Notes: generated by a model not told the origin, from the sequence alone. DNA of 64,000 nucleotides from Bradyrhizobiaceae bacterium PARB1 (GCA_002256345.1 NKIY01000015.1:1-64000); one strand, 5' to 3'. Positions 18,701 through 27,658 are shown, counted from the first letter of the stretch. Program-made: numbers and translations.

Positions 18701-21700
18701 TACTGACACCCGAGATCGACAACGAAAGGCCATTGGGATCTGTGTCGTTGGCCAGCAGCGTCGAAGCCGAAATCGACAACGTCGTATTTTCAAACGCGAC
18801 CAGGCCACTGACGTTGCTGGCGACGGGTCCTGTGGCCCCGTTGAAGACCACATCAACCCAGTAGTTGCTGGCGTTCGCGCTGCCGGTCGGGAAGACGGGG
18901 CTACCACCATACGCGTAGACACCATCGCCGCCGCTCGTCCCGCTGGCCGGCGCGGTGAGCGATCCGCTGGTGACTGCGTTATTGAAGTAATTGGCGTTGT
19001 CCGAATAATCACCGGTGCTGGTGAAGTAGGAAGCGACATAGGTCGTGCCCGCGGTGATGGACACCGGGTTCGAAAAATTGACCTGTTGCCAACCGCTAGC
19101 GCTTTCATTCGTAAAGGTGGCGCTGGCAAGCAAGGTACCGCTGGAGCTCCACAGGTCCGCTACATGCGTGCCGGTGTTGTTCGGCCCCTTGTAGAAACGG
19201 ATCCCGGAGATCGTGCCGTTCGTAGAAGCCACGAACTTGACGCCCAGGGTCACCGCATTGGGATCGTTGACGGTGATTGTGCCTGGCGTGGCGCTTGCCG
19301 CGAACAATGTCTGCACGGTCGTCGGATTGTTGACGGTGATTGATACGTTGCCGGAGGCGGATTCCTGTCCATCTGTGATCGTGTAAGTAAAACCGGCCGA
19401 TCCGACATAGTTGGCAGCCGGTACGAAGCTGACGACCTGTGTGCTGGCGTTATAGCTAACGGTGCCGCCGACGGGATTGCTGACACCCGAGACCGACAAC
19501 GAAAGACCGTTCGAATCCGTATCGTTGGCGAGCAGCGTCGAAGCCGGGATCGACAGCGTGCTATTCTCGGTCGTAACCAGGCCGGTAACGGTGTTGGCCT
19601 GCGGCCCGACGCTCTGATCGTTGAATACGACATCAACCCAGTAATTGTCACCCGAGACAGGGACGTTCGTGGGGAAGATACTGCCTGACGAATAAGAGAA
19701 AACACCGTCGAGTCCGTTGGCTATCGCAGAAAGAGAGCCGTTTGTCGGATTTTGCAGCGTATCGAAATAATAAGGTGTATCCGAGTATTCACCACCACTG
19801 GAATGATACGAGGCGACGTAGGTCGTATTCGCAGCGATCATCACTGGCGTGGAAAAGTTGACCTGTTGCCAGCCGCTGGCGGTCTCATTGGTGGCAACCG
19901 CAGTCGCGAGCAGTGTGCCCGTAGTGCTCCACAGGTCAACTACGTGGCTCCCGGTGTTCAGAGTTCCCTTATAGAAACGGATCCCTGTGATGTACCCGTT
20001 TGTGCTCGATGTGAATTTGACACCGACCTCCACCGCATTTTTATCATTGGCGTCCGCTGTGGCTGGCGTAGAACTCGGACTGAACAGGCTGAGAGCCGAG
20101 GACGGCGCAACGTTATATGTAACGCCAGGAGCTGGTGTTTCGACATTGATGCTATCGTCGACGGCGCGGGATTCGATTGTATATTTCCCCGGCGCCGGAG
20201 CGTTGAAGGTATAACTCCAGTTTTCCGTGGCAGCGCCGACGCCAGTGGTTGCCGGGTGCCATGTTTTTCCTCCATCCGTCGAGACATCGACGGCCGCAAT
20301 CACCCCGCCACCGGAATCCGTGGCAGAGCCCGTGACCGTTACTGACTGCCCCTCGACCGGCGTCGTACTGGAGACGCTGGAGATCGTTGACGTTGGCGGC
20401 GTATGGTCGGTTGACTCACTCGCGATCTTGAGGGTCGCCTGGAGCGTCGATGGCTGGACCCCCATATCGGCGAACAGGTTCACCGTCGCCTGCTCGACAC
20501 TCGGGTCGGCCGCCTGAGGCGTGTAGAGTGTTGACAGGGATTCATCGGCCAAGCCCCACGACCAGAAAACCGTGCCCGCGCCAAAGACAAGCGCTCCACT
20601 CGTCGGGTCGCGGTACTCCACCAGATTATGGGTAGCGGTGCCGGACGTATCGACGTTGCCAAACTCCGTATTGTAGCCGGGGTCATTCGCCACGGTCGTC
20701 GTGGAGAGATCGACCAGGCCAACCGGCTCGAAGCCGTTGTCAGGAGCGGAATCCCATTCATAGCCGAGGAGATCGGACGCCAATGTCGCCGTTTGGCCAG
20801 GCGCGGTCGAAGCGACGGAAGTGTTTCGCCAGATGCGCAGTTGCGTCTCGCCGTAAGGAATCGTGATTGCCCCGAGGCCAAGCGTGCTCTCATCGACCTG
20901 AAACACTGTACCGGTGAGCGCGTTTGAAGGCATCCCGGCGCCGCCAAAATTGGTCGGCGCCTCGAACGAACCCGTTCCGGTCCCGCTGGGATTGACGATA
21001 GCCTCGAAGTGGCTGTCCTTGTAGGATTCCAGAGTGCGATCAGGCGTCGCGCTGCCATCGATACTGTTGAGGAACTCGGTCTGCCAGAATATCTCGTTGC
21101 CGCTCATAAAGGCGAGATTGACGCCCGCATTGGCCGCCGCCTGAACATTCGCCACCTGGCTATCGGTCCAGTATTCGTCATGCCCGGCGTCCATGAAAAT
21201 CTTGTGGTTGAGAAGCAGCGCACCGTCAGTCGCGGTATCCATCCCGGAGATATACGAAACGTCGTAACCGTTCTCCTCCAGCCAGTAGATCGCAGAATAT
21301 TCAGCGCCGAATACGCTGTCTTGCACTCCGCTCTCGGCTCCGGACGAGTCGTATGTTGTAAGAGGCCGATTGTAACTGACCGCATAGGCGGCGCCTAACC
21401 CCGTTTGGCCGTCAGAAACGGGGGCAGGTCCATTACCGCCGTAAAGATTGGCCCCGCCCCAGCCATTGTACGCTTCCCATGTTTCGTCGGAGGTTTGAAA
21501 AACGATGTCGCTGTCGGAGTTCGGATTCTTGACGACGAACGGAATCTGAAAAATCTGACTGGGGTTACTGACGCTCCCCTGGACGATGTTGGCGATATAC
21601 ACGCCCGACACGGCGCTTGAGGGGATATCCCAGGCATCGGTCACCGACCAATTGCCCGCGTCCACCAAACCCGTGGAGGGATCGACGATAGCATTCGGCT

Positions 21701-23285
21701 GTACGGTCGCGGTCGAAGAATTATGCTGGATCGTGTCAACCAAACGTGCGCCGTCACCGCCGTAGTAACCCAATCGATAGATATCGATCTGATATGTCCC
21801 ATTTCCTGTCGTATTATTGATCTTGAAATCGACGGTTCCACCAACACTTGTGCTCATGCTGGTGGTGTAGCCTTGCAGTGACGAGGAATCTTTTCCAGGA
21901 GCGATCTCCCACACGCTTTGAGGCGTTCCTGGCAACTCGTTTTCCAGCACAACAGGGTTCTGAGCGGTCTTGAGCGTTACGCTTCCGTTGGCGCTATGGG
22001 CCGCTGGATCGGACACAGTGTAGGAAAATGTCGAACTCTGGCCGGTGTTATCCTGAGCGGGCTTGAACATCAGCCCGGTCAGTTGCGCGACGGTCAGCTT
22101 CTCGCCAACGGTCACCGCAGTGGCAGCGTCGGCGAGCAGCACCGTTCCATCGGTCGGCAGGGCTGTCACCGTCACGCTCAGCGATGAAGCAGCAAAGCTC
22201 GCATCGCTCGGCGCTGCAATACCCATCGCCGTCGCACCGCTGTTTTCATCAACGGTGAGAGAGGTTGCAGTTGTTACTAATGGCGTGTTGCTCGAACCGA
22301 TATTGAGGGTCGCACTGCCCGACGTGGCGGCGCCGCTCGGGTCTGACACTCGATAGGCGAAGCTTGAGCTTTGCCCAAATGCACCGGTGGTCGGTACGAA
22401 TTCAAGGCCAGTCAGTTGTGCAACTGTCAGACTTTCGCCAACGCTTACCGGCGTCGTCCCATTCGACAGGACAACCGTCCCGTCTGTCGGCAGCGCCGTA
22501 ACACTCACACTCAGTGACGAAGCGAGAAAACTTGCATCGGTTGGTGCGGCTATATCGATCGGCGTCGCGCCGCTATTCTCGGCAACCGTGAGCGACGATG
22601 GCGAAGTTATCGGAGGCGTGTCCGGGTCGACCTGAAGAATAACGCTGCCGTTGATCTTGTTGCCGGCTGGATCCGACACGCTGTAGATCAGGCTGGACGT
22701 TGTGGAAGTAGCGCCCGTCGCGGTGGCCGTTGGGATAAACTCTAGCCCGGTCAGCTGGGCCACCGTCAATGTCTGCCCCGCCGTAACGGTCGCCCCGTTT
22801 GCGAGTGTGACCGTCCCATCCGTCGGGAGCGTGGTTATCGTGACGGCCAGCTGGGTCGAGGGGTAAGCGGAGTCAGTCGGCGCTTGAATGTTGATCGACG
22901 TCGCTGCGCCGTGCTGGGGAACATCCAATAGTGCTGGAAAGGTCACCAACGGCTTGTTGCTTGCACCGATCGCCACCGTGGCCGCTCCCGTGACAGTGCT
23001 GCCGCCTGGGTCGGATACAGTAAAACCAAAGCTCGAACTCGCGCCGAAACTGTTCAACGACGGCCTGAATTTCAAGCCAGTGAGCTGGCTGACCGTCAGG
23101 CTCTGTCCCAGCCTAATCGGCGTAATGCCATCGGCCAGCAAAATCGTGCCATCGACCGGCAGGCTCGTCACCGCGATCGTCAGGGCCGAGGAGGAATAGC
23201 TCGTGTCTACCGGAGCCGCGATCCCTATCGATGTCGCAAGACTGTTCTCAGCAACGGTCAACGAGGCCGAACTCTCGCTAAGCAT
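15702..23285 (-). CDS. Giant modular surface/secreted protein: cadherin-like repeats, DMFase-like domain, six DUF4082 domains
   Basis: 2,527 residues. Residues 1 to ~430 are four ~105-residue cadherin-like repeats sharing LTVAENS, LPTDGTV, LTVAQLTGL and VSDP motifs. Residues ~440-930 resemble the C-terminal domain of N,N-dimethylformamidase large subunit (ENELPGTPQSVWEI, DIYRLGYYGGDGAR, DAGHDEYW). An Ig-like domain follows, then six DUF4082 domains (LGVKF, GIRFYKGP, WQQVNFS, TTYVASY) alternating with five Ig/cadherin-like linkers (STLLANDTDPNGLSLS). There is no classical signal peptide and no recognisable C-terminal anchor, so export could be by a type I or unknown route. The start has GGAGGAG upstream. 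It is probably an adhesin or matrix protein. The AT-rich upstream region differs from its surroundings and may be a control site. Confidence 0.85.
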   Translation of the reverse strand: MLSESSASLTVAENSLATSIGIAAPVDTSYSSSALTIAVTSLPVDGTILLADGITPIRLGQSLTVSQLTGLKFRPSLNSFGASSSFGFTVSDPGGSTVTGAATVAIGASNKPLVTFPALLDVPQHGAATSINIQAPTDSAYPSTQLAVTITTLPTDGTVTLANGATVTAGQTLTVAQLTGLEFIPTATATGATSTTSSLIYSVSDPAGNKINGSVILQVDPDTPPITSPSSLTVAENSGATPIDIAAPTDASFLASSLSVSVTALPTDGTVVLSNGTTPVSVGESLTVAQLTGLEFVPTTGAFGQSSSFAYRVSDPSGAATSGSATLNIGSSNTPLVTTATSLTVDENSGATAMGIAAPSDASFAASSLSVTVTALPTDGTVLLADAATAVTVGEKLTVAQLTGLMFKPAQDNTGQSSTFSYTVSDPAAHSANGSVTLKTAQNPVVLENELPGTPQSVWEIAPGKDSSSLQGYTTSMSTSVGGTVDFKINNTTGNGTYQIDIYRLGYYGGDGARLVDTIQHNSSTATVQPNAIVDPSTGLVDAGNWSVTDAWDIPSSAVSGVYIANIVQGSVSNPSQIFQIPFVVKNPNSDSDIVFQTSDETWEAYNGWGGANLYGGNGPAPVSDGQTGLGAAYAVSYNRPLTTYDSSGAESGVQDSVFGAEYSAIYWLEENGYDVSYISGMDTATDGALLLNHKIFMDAGHDEYWTDSQVANVQAAANAGVNLAFMSGNEIFWQTEFLNSIDGSATPDRTLESYKDSHFEAIVNPSGTGTGSFEAPTNFGGAGMPSNALTGTVFQVDESTLGLGAITIPYGETQLRIWRNTSVASTAPGQTATLASDLLGYEWDSAPDNGFEPVGLVDLSTTTVANDPGYNTEFGNVDTSGTATHNLVEYRDPTSGALVFGAGTVFWSWGLADESLSTLYTPQAADPSVEQATVNLFADMGVQPSTLQATLKIASESTDHTPPTSTISSVSSTTPVEGQSVTVTGSATDSGGGVIAAVDVSTDGGKTWHPATTGVGAATENWSYTFNAPAPGKYTIESRAVDDSINVETPAPGVTYNVAPSSALSLFSPSSTPATADANDKNAVEVGVKFTSSTNGYITGIRFYKGTLNTGSHVVDLWSTTGTLLATAVATNETASGWQQVNFSTPVMIAANTTYVASYHSSGGEYSDTPYYFDTLQNPTNGSLSAIANGLDGVFSYSSGSIFPTNVPVSGDNYWVDVVFNDQSVGPQANTVTGLVTTENSTLSIPASTLLANDTDSNGLSLSVSGVSNPVGGTVSYNASTQVVSFVPAANYVGSAGFTYTITDGQESASGNVSITVNNPTTVQTLFAASATPGTITVNDPNAVTLGVKFVASTNGTISGIRFYKGPNNTGTHVADLWSSSGTLLASATFTNESASGWQQVNFSNPVSITAGTTYVASYFTSTGDYSDNANYFNNAVTSGSLTAPASGTSGGDGVYAYGGSPVFPTGSANASNYWVDVVFNGATGPVASNVSGLVAFENTTLSISASTLLANDTDPNGLSLSISGVSNPVGGTVSYNASTQTASFVPTSNYVGPASFTYTITDGQASASGNVSISVNNPLAAQTLFSASATPGTITANDPNAVTLGVKFVASANGTISGIRFYKGPQNTGTHVADLWTTTGVLLASATFSNESASGWQQVNFSSPVSITAGTTYVASYYTSSGEYSADANYFNSAVTSGSLTALASGTSGGDGVYAYGAVFPTNSFNASNYWVDVVYNESAVQPPVANNVSGLVATENTTLSIAASTLLANDTDPNGLSLSVSGVSNPSNGTVSYNANTQTVSFVPTTGYVGPASFTYTITDGQASASGNVSIGVSNPTTAQTLFSASAIPGTVTVNDPHAVTLGVKFVASANGTISGIRFYKGPTNTGTHVADLWSSSGTLLASATFTNESASGWQQVNFSTPVSITAGTTYVASYFTSTGNYSDDANYFNSALTNGPLTAPASGTSGGDGVYAYGSAATFPTGSYNASNYWVDVVYNESAVQPPVANNVSGLVATENTALSIQASTLLANDTDPNGLSLSISGVSNPVNGTVSYNATTQTVSFVPATNYVGPASFTYTITDGEASASGNVAVTVSNPSTAQTLFSASSTPGTISVNDPNAVTLGVKFVASANGTISGIRFYKGPTNTGTHVADLWTSSGTLLASATSTNETGSGWQQVNFSTPVSITAGTTYVASYFTSSGDYSDDANYFNTALTNGALTAPASGTSGGDGVYAYGSNPIFPTSSFNASNYWVDVAFVQASNQPPTAQSVNGLTDVTNTTLSIPASTLLANDTDPNGLSLSISGVGNPSNGTVSYNTNTQTVSFTPTGNYTGSAGFTYTITDGQNSASANVGLTVSDASLFNQTYTPSTVTVSNDANASLGVELGVKFQPSENGTITGLEFYKGPQNTGTHVADLWTTNGTLLATATFTNETASGWQTVDFSNPVAVTAGTTYVASYHTFSDYSATPNFFANALTSGPLTAPASSTSGGNGVYTYYEDPIFPANSFNATNYGVDVLFRPQLAGS
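15708..20100 (-). repeat. In-frame tandem repeats of about 780 bases coding for DUF4082 plus Ig-like units
   Basis: The conserved block CGGATCCCGGAGATC (or close variants) recurs with starts at 16861, 17644, 18421, 19198 and 19978, spacings of 783, 777, 777 and 780 bases. Each unit codes for one DUF4082 domain and one Ig-like linker of about 260 residues. The more diverged sixth DUF4082 lies at the 15.7-16.2 kb end. High DNA similarity suggests recent duplication and possible copy-number change. Confidence 0.85.
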
Positions 23286-23584
23286 GGCGAGCTCCTCCAG
23301 ATAAAATTAAATGCGACTTCATTTAATTTTATTATAATTAATTATATGCGTCAATAAGTCGAAAAATATACGATAAAATTAAATATCGACATGAACCCAG
23401 GAGCTTGCACGTCGAGCGATGGACGCGCCCGATCGACTTTAGAAGCAATCTTGATCCGCCTGGCGCTGTTCTCGTAGTGCGAATGATCTTGTTCGAACGC
23501 GGGAATACGCTCTTAGGGATCGCGCCTCGCAATCGCGTTTGCAACCAAACGAACGAATGCAGCGAGGGCCGGCTGACGGTGCCG
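23286..23584. promoter_or_regulatory. AT-rich upstream region of the giant DUF4082 gene with repeated ATAAAATTAAAT
   Basis: Just upstream of the gene's ribosome site a perfect 13-base inverted repeat (ataaaattaaatg at 23301-23313, catttaattttat at 23320-23332) flanks a 6-base loop. A third copy of ATAAAATTAAAT lies at 23373-23384 within CGATAAAATTAAATATCG. The AT richness with many T-A steps contrasts with the GC-rich surroundings. Ros/MucR-type regulators favour such DNA, so they are candidates. No coding region is supported here. Confidence 0.6.
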
Positions 23585-24271
23585 TTATTTCCGTGAGAAC
23601 GCCCTGCCCGGCTCGATCGCTTCCGAAAATCCGATCGCCGTCACCGCACGCGATGCATCCGCTTCGCTTTCAGACCATGGCAACTTCTCCATGATCGTAC
23701 GCGTCACCGGCTCGCCAAGAGATCCGCCGAAATCCAGCGGCCACAGACCATTCGGCACGGCTTCCACCATCACGCCGCGCAAACGCACCCCATCGCCGAG
23801 CGACGACAGATCGCCCGGCTGCACGCGGCGAATGCTGGACGCCTCGCGCGTGCTGTCGAAGCTTGCAAGCACCGGCATCAGCTCGCCGGTCACCGCCACG
23901 GCGCCCGTCTGATGTCCGACATCGCGAAACGAGATCTTTCGCCCCGCCGCCTGATACGCCCGCATCGCCACAAAATTGGTGCCGTCGAAATCGGCATGGC
24001 CTTTGTCGTCATGCAGCATCAGCGCGACGAGATTCCGGCCGCCGCCGAGATCGATCATCACGGCATCCCCACGCGAGGTGGTTTTCCCGCCAGATTGATA
24101 GCCACGATAGGGATGCACGGATACGATTGTGGAAGCCGATTTCGGCCCCTCGGTCGTCTCGACTTCGAGGGTCAGGCGATATTTATGCCCTGGCCTGTTC
24201 ATACGGATCTGATCGCCGATCACGATCACCGCAAGCAACACGACCGGACCGGCCCATTTCAGGATCTTCAT
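23585..24271 (-). CDS. Hypothetical membrane-anchored periplasmic protein
   Basis: The 228-residue protein has one N-terminal hydrophobic segment (WAGPVVLLAVIVIGDQI) that would anchor it or export it. The remainder is soluble and beta-rich, with motifs such as YRLTLEVETTEG and MIDLGGGRNLVALML. I do not recognise the family. ATG 24271 is preferred to 24277 because GAGGGAGG lies 7 bases before it. It is divergent from the AI-2E-type transporter gene and probably independent of the giant gene downstream. Confidence 0.65.
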   Translation of the reverse strand: MKILKWAGPVVLLAVIVIGDQIRMNRPGHKYRLTLEVETTEGPKSASTIVSVHPYRGYQSGGKTTSRGDAVMIDLGGGRNLVALMLHDDKGHADFDGTNFVAMRAYQAAGRKISFRDVGHQTGAVAVTGELMPVLASFDSTREASSIRRVQPGDLSSLGDGVRLRGVMVEAVPNGLWPLDFGGSLGEPVTRTIMEKLPWSESEADASRAVTAIGFSEAIEPGRAFSRK

Positions 24272-24390
24272 CGGCATGCCTCCCTCTCCGCCATGCCCGA
24301 TCCCGCGCGACGCGTCAAAGCGGCGATATGTCTTGATCCCCGACGCGATTGACGGGACAGTGATCCCGCTTCGAGTGCAGAGGATTGACA

Positions 24391-25560
24391 GTGACCACAG
24401 ACCGCAATGTCCAGACGCGCAGCGATCTTGCCTGGGCGATTTCTGTGGGCGGCATAGCCACGGTGTCCTTCACGATCTTCGTGGTGTTCGCCTGGTACTT
24501 CTCCGCAACGCTATTCCTCGTTTTTGCCGGCATTTTGCTGGGCGTTGCCCTCAACGCGCTGACACAGCTCGCGGGCCGCGTCTTGGGCGGCCCGCATCCA
24601 CTGCGACTGGCACTCGTCTGCGTGGTGCTGGCGGCGATGCTGGGCGGCTTGCTCTATCTCGGCGGCGCCACCATCGCGAGCCAGGCCAAGGCGCTGTCGG
24701 GAACGCTGAAATCGCAGGTTGTCAGCGTGAAGACATATCTCGAGCAGCATGGCGTCGACACCAGCTATTTCGACTTCAACAGTATCCTGTCCGATGCGTC
24801 CAAGGACGAAAGCAAGGACACGTCCGCGACGGAAATCCCCGGCACCGTGGCGCCGAGCACGGCCCCGATCCCGCGCACCAGTAATCTGCCGAGCGCAGGC
24901 ACCATCGCGTCGTCAGGCGGCGCCATCGTGACACAGACGCTGAAGATCCTGCTCGGCACGGTCGGGGCCGTCGGCAATTTCTTCATCGTGCTGTTTCTCG
25001 GCCTCGCTTTTGCTGCGCAGCCCAGCGTCTATCGCAGCGGCTTGCTGCGGCTGACGCCGAAGAGGCACCGGGGGCCCGTAACGATCGTCGTCGACCGTAT
25101 CAGCGACACCCTGCAGCGCTGGCTGATCGCGCAGATGATCACGATGGTGGCGGTCGGTGGCGTGACCTGGATCGGACTGAAGCTGATCGGCATTCCCAGC
25201 GCGTTCATTCTCGGCGTGCAGGCCGGACTACTCGCATTCATTCCGACCGTCGGCGCCATTCTCGGCGGCCTGATCGTGGTGCTGGCGAGCCTTGCCTCTG
25301 GCTGGATAGCCGGCGCCTCGGCTTTTGTGCTGTTCATGGCCGTACATGCGCTGGAGAGCTACATCCTGACGCCGATCCTGCAGCGGCAGGCGCTGGATAT
25401 TCCGCCGGCGACGCTGTTTGCGTTTCAGATCACGCTGGGCGTGGTGTTCGGCGTCTGGGGGCTGGCGCTGGCATTGCCGGTAATGGCCATCGGCAAGGTA
25501 ATCATCGATTATCTGCGCGAGGACGAGGACGCCCCCGCGCAGGAGACAGCGCAGGCGTAG
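24391..25560 (+). CDS. AI-2E family transporter (UPF0118), inner-membrane permease
   Basis: The 389-residue protein has about eight membrane segments in the pattern of the AI-2E exporter / PerM family. There are two pairs at the N-terminus, a soluble loop around residues 110-190 rich in Ser/Thr/Ala, and a C-terminal block with IPSAFILGVQAGLLAFIPTV, VHALESYILTPILQ and PATLFAFQ. Members export quorum signals or act as ion antiporters; the substrate here is unknown. GTG 24391 is chosen over TTG 24385 since AGGA sits 6 bases before it. The stop lies one base before the stop of the convergent monooxygenase gene. Confidence 0.88.
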   Translation: MTTDRNVQTRSDLAWAISVGGIATVSFTIFVVFAWYFSATLFLVFAGILLGVALNALTQLAGRVLGGPHPLRLALVCVVLAAMLGGLLYLGGATIASQAKALSGTLKSQVVSVKTYLEQHGVDTSYFDFNSILSDASKDESKDTSATEIPGTVAPSTAPIPRTSNLPSAGTIASSGGAIVTQTLKILLGTVGAVGNFFIVLFLGLAFAAQPSVYRSGLLRLTPKRHRGPVTIVVDRISDTLQRWLIAQMITMVAVGGVTWIGLKLIGIPSAFILGVQAGLLAFIPTVGAILGGLIVVLASLASGWIAGASAFVLFMAVHALESYILTPILQRQALDIPPATLFAFQITLGVVFGVWGLALALPVMAIGKVIIDYLREDEDAPAQETAQA

Positions 25561-25561
25561 C

Positions 25562-25858
25562 TTACGTCGTCAGCACCGTTTCGGTGTGCTCGACATAAGG
25601 CGGCGTCTCAAAATACGGGCCGACCAATGCACGCCATTCGGCGAAATCCGCAGAGCCGCGGAAATCGACCGTGTGATTTTCCAGCGTTTCCCATTTCGCA
25701 ACCAGCCGATAGCGCGATGGCAGCTCAACCGACTTGTGCAGTTCGAAGCCGAGGCCGCCCTTGGCACGCAGGAATAGCGGCCTGGCCTTGGCGACGGCGG
25801 CCTCAAAATCCTTCTCGGTCCCCGGCTTGACGTCGATTTGTGCGATTTCCGTGATCAT
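25562..25858 (-). CDS. Antibiotic biosynthesis monooxygenase (ABM) domain protein
   Basis: The 98-residue protein has the ferredoxin-like ABM dimeric fold signature: MITEIAQIDVKPG, an F-E-A-A-V helix, GGLGFELHKSVE and a YRLVAKWET strand. Such proteins include quinol monooxygenases and heme-degrading enzymes. The specific substrate cannot be read from the sequence. It stands convergent with the transporter gene. Confidence 0.8.
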   Translation of the reverse strand: MITEIAQIDVKPGTEKDFEAAVAKARPLFLRAKGGLGFELHKSVELPSRYRLVAKWETLENHTVDFRGSADFAEWRALVGPYFETPPYVEHTETVLTT

Positions 25859-25930
25859 CGTTTCCCGACCCTTTGTTTGCGGTCGGGCAATGTAGCCCGG
25901 ATGGCGTGAAGCGCAATCCGTCCGGCAGTG

Positions 25931-26176
25931 TCAAGATTTCGCGAAGTAGACCGCGACGGTGGCGATGATCGCCGTGCAGGCGGTGACGAAGGCGATCAGC
26001 GGGCCGCGGCCCTTCTGCGTACCGTAGCGCCCCTGCGCGCGGCGCTGCGCGATCAGTGCGGTCTCATATTCGTCGGATGACGAGAACATGCAGGCAAAAC
26101 CCGAACGCGCTGCGTGGGCAGCGGCATCGAGCGACATCAGGGCTGGATTCGAAGTGCGATCGCGCGAGGTCATCAT
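25931..26176 (-). CDS. Small hypothetical membrane protein
   Basis: 81 residues, with a Ser/Ala-rich soluble part including DEYETALIAQRRAQGRYGT and a single C-terminal membrane helix (LIAFVTACTAIIATVAVYFA). I do not recognise the family. It lies 34 bases downstream of the diguanylate cyclase gene on the same strand and may be co-transcribed. Start choice between the two adjacent ATGs is arbitrary. Confidence 0.55.
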   Translation of the reverse strand: MMTSRDRTSNPALMSLDAAAHAARSGFACMFSSSDEYETALIAQRRAQGRYGTQKGRGPLIAFVTACTAIIATVAVYFAKS

Positions 26177-26210
26177 GCGATGACCATGGAATCGATTGGT
26201 AAACCGTCCC

Positions 26211-27461
26211 TTACTGCGCGACTTCCATTTTCATGGTGACGCCGGCACGGACAGCGCGGACGGCAGGCTTTGACGCCAAGCCGGACACTGCGGCCTTGCG
26301 CCCCTGCTCCAGTGACAGCGGCTCTTCTTCGGCCGACTGAACGCGGTTACGGCCGGAGCGTTTCGCCTGATAGAGCGCGGTATCCGCCGCCGCGAGCAGC
26401 ACATCGAGCTCCGTGCCGGCGGGACCGCCCGCAACACCAATGCTGACGGTGGTCGCCACCGGCGCCTCGTCCACCTCGATGCCGCAACCGGCAAAATTCT
26501 CGCGGACGCGTTCGGCCGCCTGCATCGCTTCCTCCAGGCTGCACGGCAACATGGCTGCGAATTCCTCGCCGCCGATGCGTCCGGTCAGGTCGGTGATGCG
26601 CAGCGAATGGGTGATGACCGAGGCGAACAGTTTCAGCACCTCGTCGCCGGCGGGATGACCGAAGCGGTCGTTGATCGATTTGAAGTGATCGATATCGAAG
26701 ATCATCACGGTGATCGGCCGCCGCGCTTTTGCTTCGCGCTCGATCATGCGTGCGGTGGCTTCGGCAAAGCCCCGGCGATTGAGCAGGCCGGTCAGCGGAT
26801 CGCAGGATGCCGCCACCTTGTGGGCAGCGACGGTACGCTCGGACACCAGCACGAAAATCAGGAACACGGTGCCGACGGCGTAAAGGACGAGTTCGACAGC
26901 GAAGACCATCACCCAAACGCTGTTGCCGAACGTCGCGCCGTCCGCATGCAGGACGTCTCCGAGCAGGATCGGCAGCATCAGCGCAAACCCGTGCAACAGC
27001 GGCACCAGCACGGTCGGCCAGCGGCGCTGCAGCGATTTGCGGCGCTCAAGTCCGAGTTCATAGGCGGTGAGGACGGCATAGAGCGCAACGATGCCGGCAC
27101 CGATGGTGGTGCGCAGCGGCGTCATGTCGACCGGCAGGGTAAAAATCGCCGCGATCCAGGCGATGGCGCCGAGAAATATGCCGCCCCAGATCGGCCGACG
27201 ACCGTGAAACACCCGCGCAGCGGTCCATACCATGCCGCACGCAACGAAACCGAAGGCGTTGAGCGCCAGCGTCGGCATCTCACCGAGCAGCGGTCCGACG
27301 AGCGTCCACAAGCCGACGGAAACGCCGCCCAGCAGATAAGCGGAGCCCCACCAGTTCAGCGCGGGGATGTTTTCGTGCCGTCCGAAGTAGAGAAGCATTC
27401 CACCAAGCATCGCAGCGACGAGCGTTGCGACCAGATAAAGTGTGGATGTGTCGAGCAACAT
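26211..27461 (-). CDS. Membrane-bound diguanylate cyclase (GGDEF domain)
   Basis: The N-terminal ~200 residues form six or seven membrane helices beginning LLDTSTLYLVATLV. The C-terminal GGDEF domain has DPLTGLLNRRGF, FDIDHFKSINDRFGHPAGD and the active-site GGEEF. The product-inhibition I-site R-I-T-D lies five residues before it. It should make cyclic di-GMP and be feedback controlled. ATG 27461 (416 residues) is preferred because it directly precedes the first membrane helix; an upstream ATG at 27518 is possible. Cyclic di-GMP often controls the adhesins and polysaccharides encoded elsewhere in this window; that link is inference. Confidence 0.9.
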   Translation of the reverse strand: MLLDTSTLYLVATLVAAMLGGMLLYFGRHENIPALNWWGSAYLLGGVSVGLWTLVGPLLGEMPTLALNAFGFVACGMVWTAARVFHGRRPIWGGIFLGAIAWIAAIFTLPVDMTPLRTTIGAGIVALYAVLTAYELGLERRKSLQRRWPTVLVPLLHGFALMLPILLGDVLHADGATFGNSVWVMVFAVELVLYAVGTVFLIFVLVSERTVAAHKVAASCDPLTGLLNRRGFAEATARMIEREAKARRPITVMIFDIDHFKSINDRFGHPAGDEVLKLFASVITHSLRITDLTGRIGGEEFAAMLPCSLEEAMQAAERVRENFAGCGIEVDEAPVATTVSIGVAGGPAGTELDVLLAAADTALYQAKRSGRNRVQSAEEEPLSLEQGRKAAVSGLASKPAVRAVRAGVTMKMEVAQ

Positions 27462-27632
27462 GTCCGCGCACCGGCAATCATTTGCAATATGACCGGCCAG
27501 CATCGGCCGGATGGGCATGTCGCCCTGCGCGAACGTAACTATCTACCCATTGGAAATTCGTTTTAGCGCAAAGCAAAGTTTTCCGGAAAAACCGCAACAA
27601 AGTCTCGGTAGTTCCGCCAATACCCAACGCAA

Positions 27633-27658
27633 AAAGGGCGCCCGAAGGCGCCCTTTTC
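27633..27658 (-). terminator. Rho-independent terminator of rplM-rpsI
   Basis: A perfect 11-base stem (aaaagggcgcc / ggcgccctttt) with a CGAA/TTCG tetraloop lies just past the rpsI stop. It gives TTTTTG on the minus strand. Confidence 0.92.

Noticed and set aside
15708-20100. Regular repeats considered as a CRISPR-like or satellite array
   Set aside because: The units are 780 bases, in frame, and code for known protein domains.
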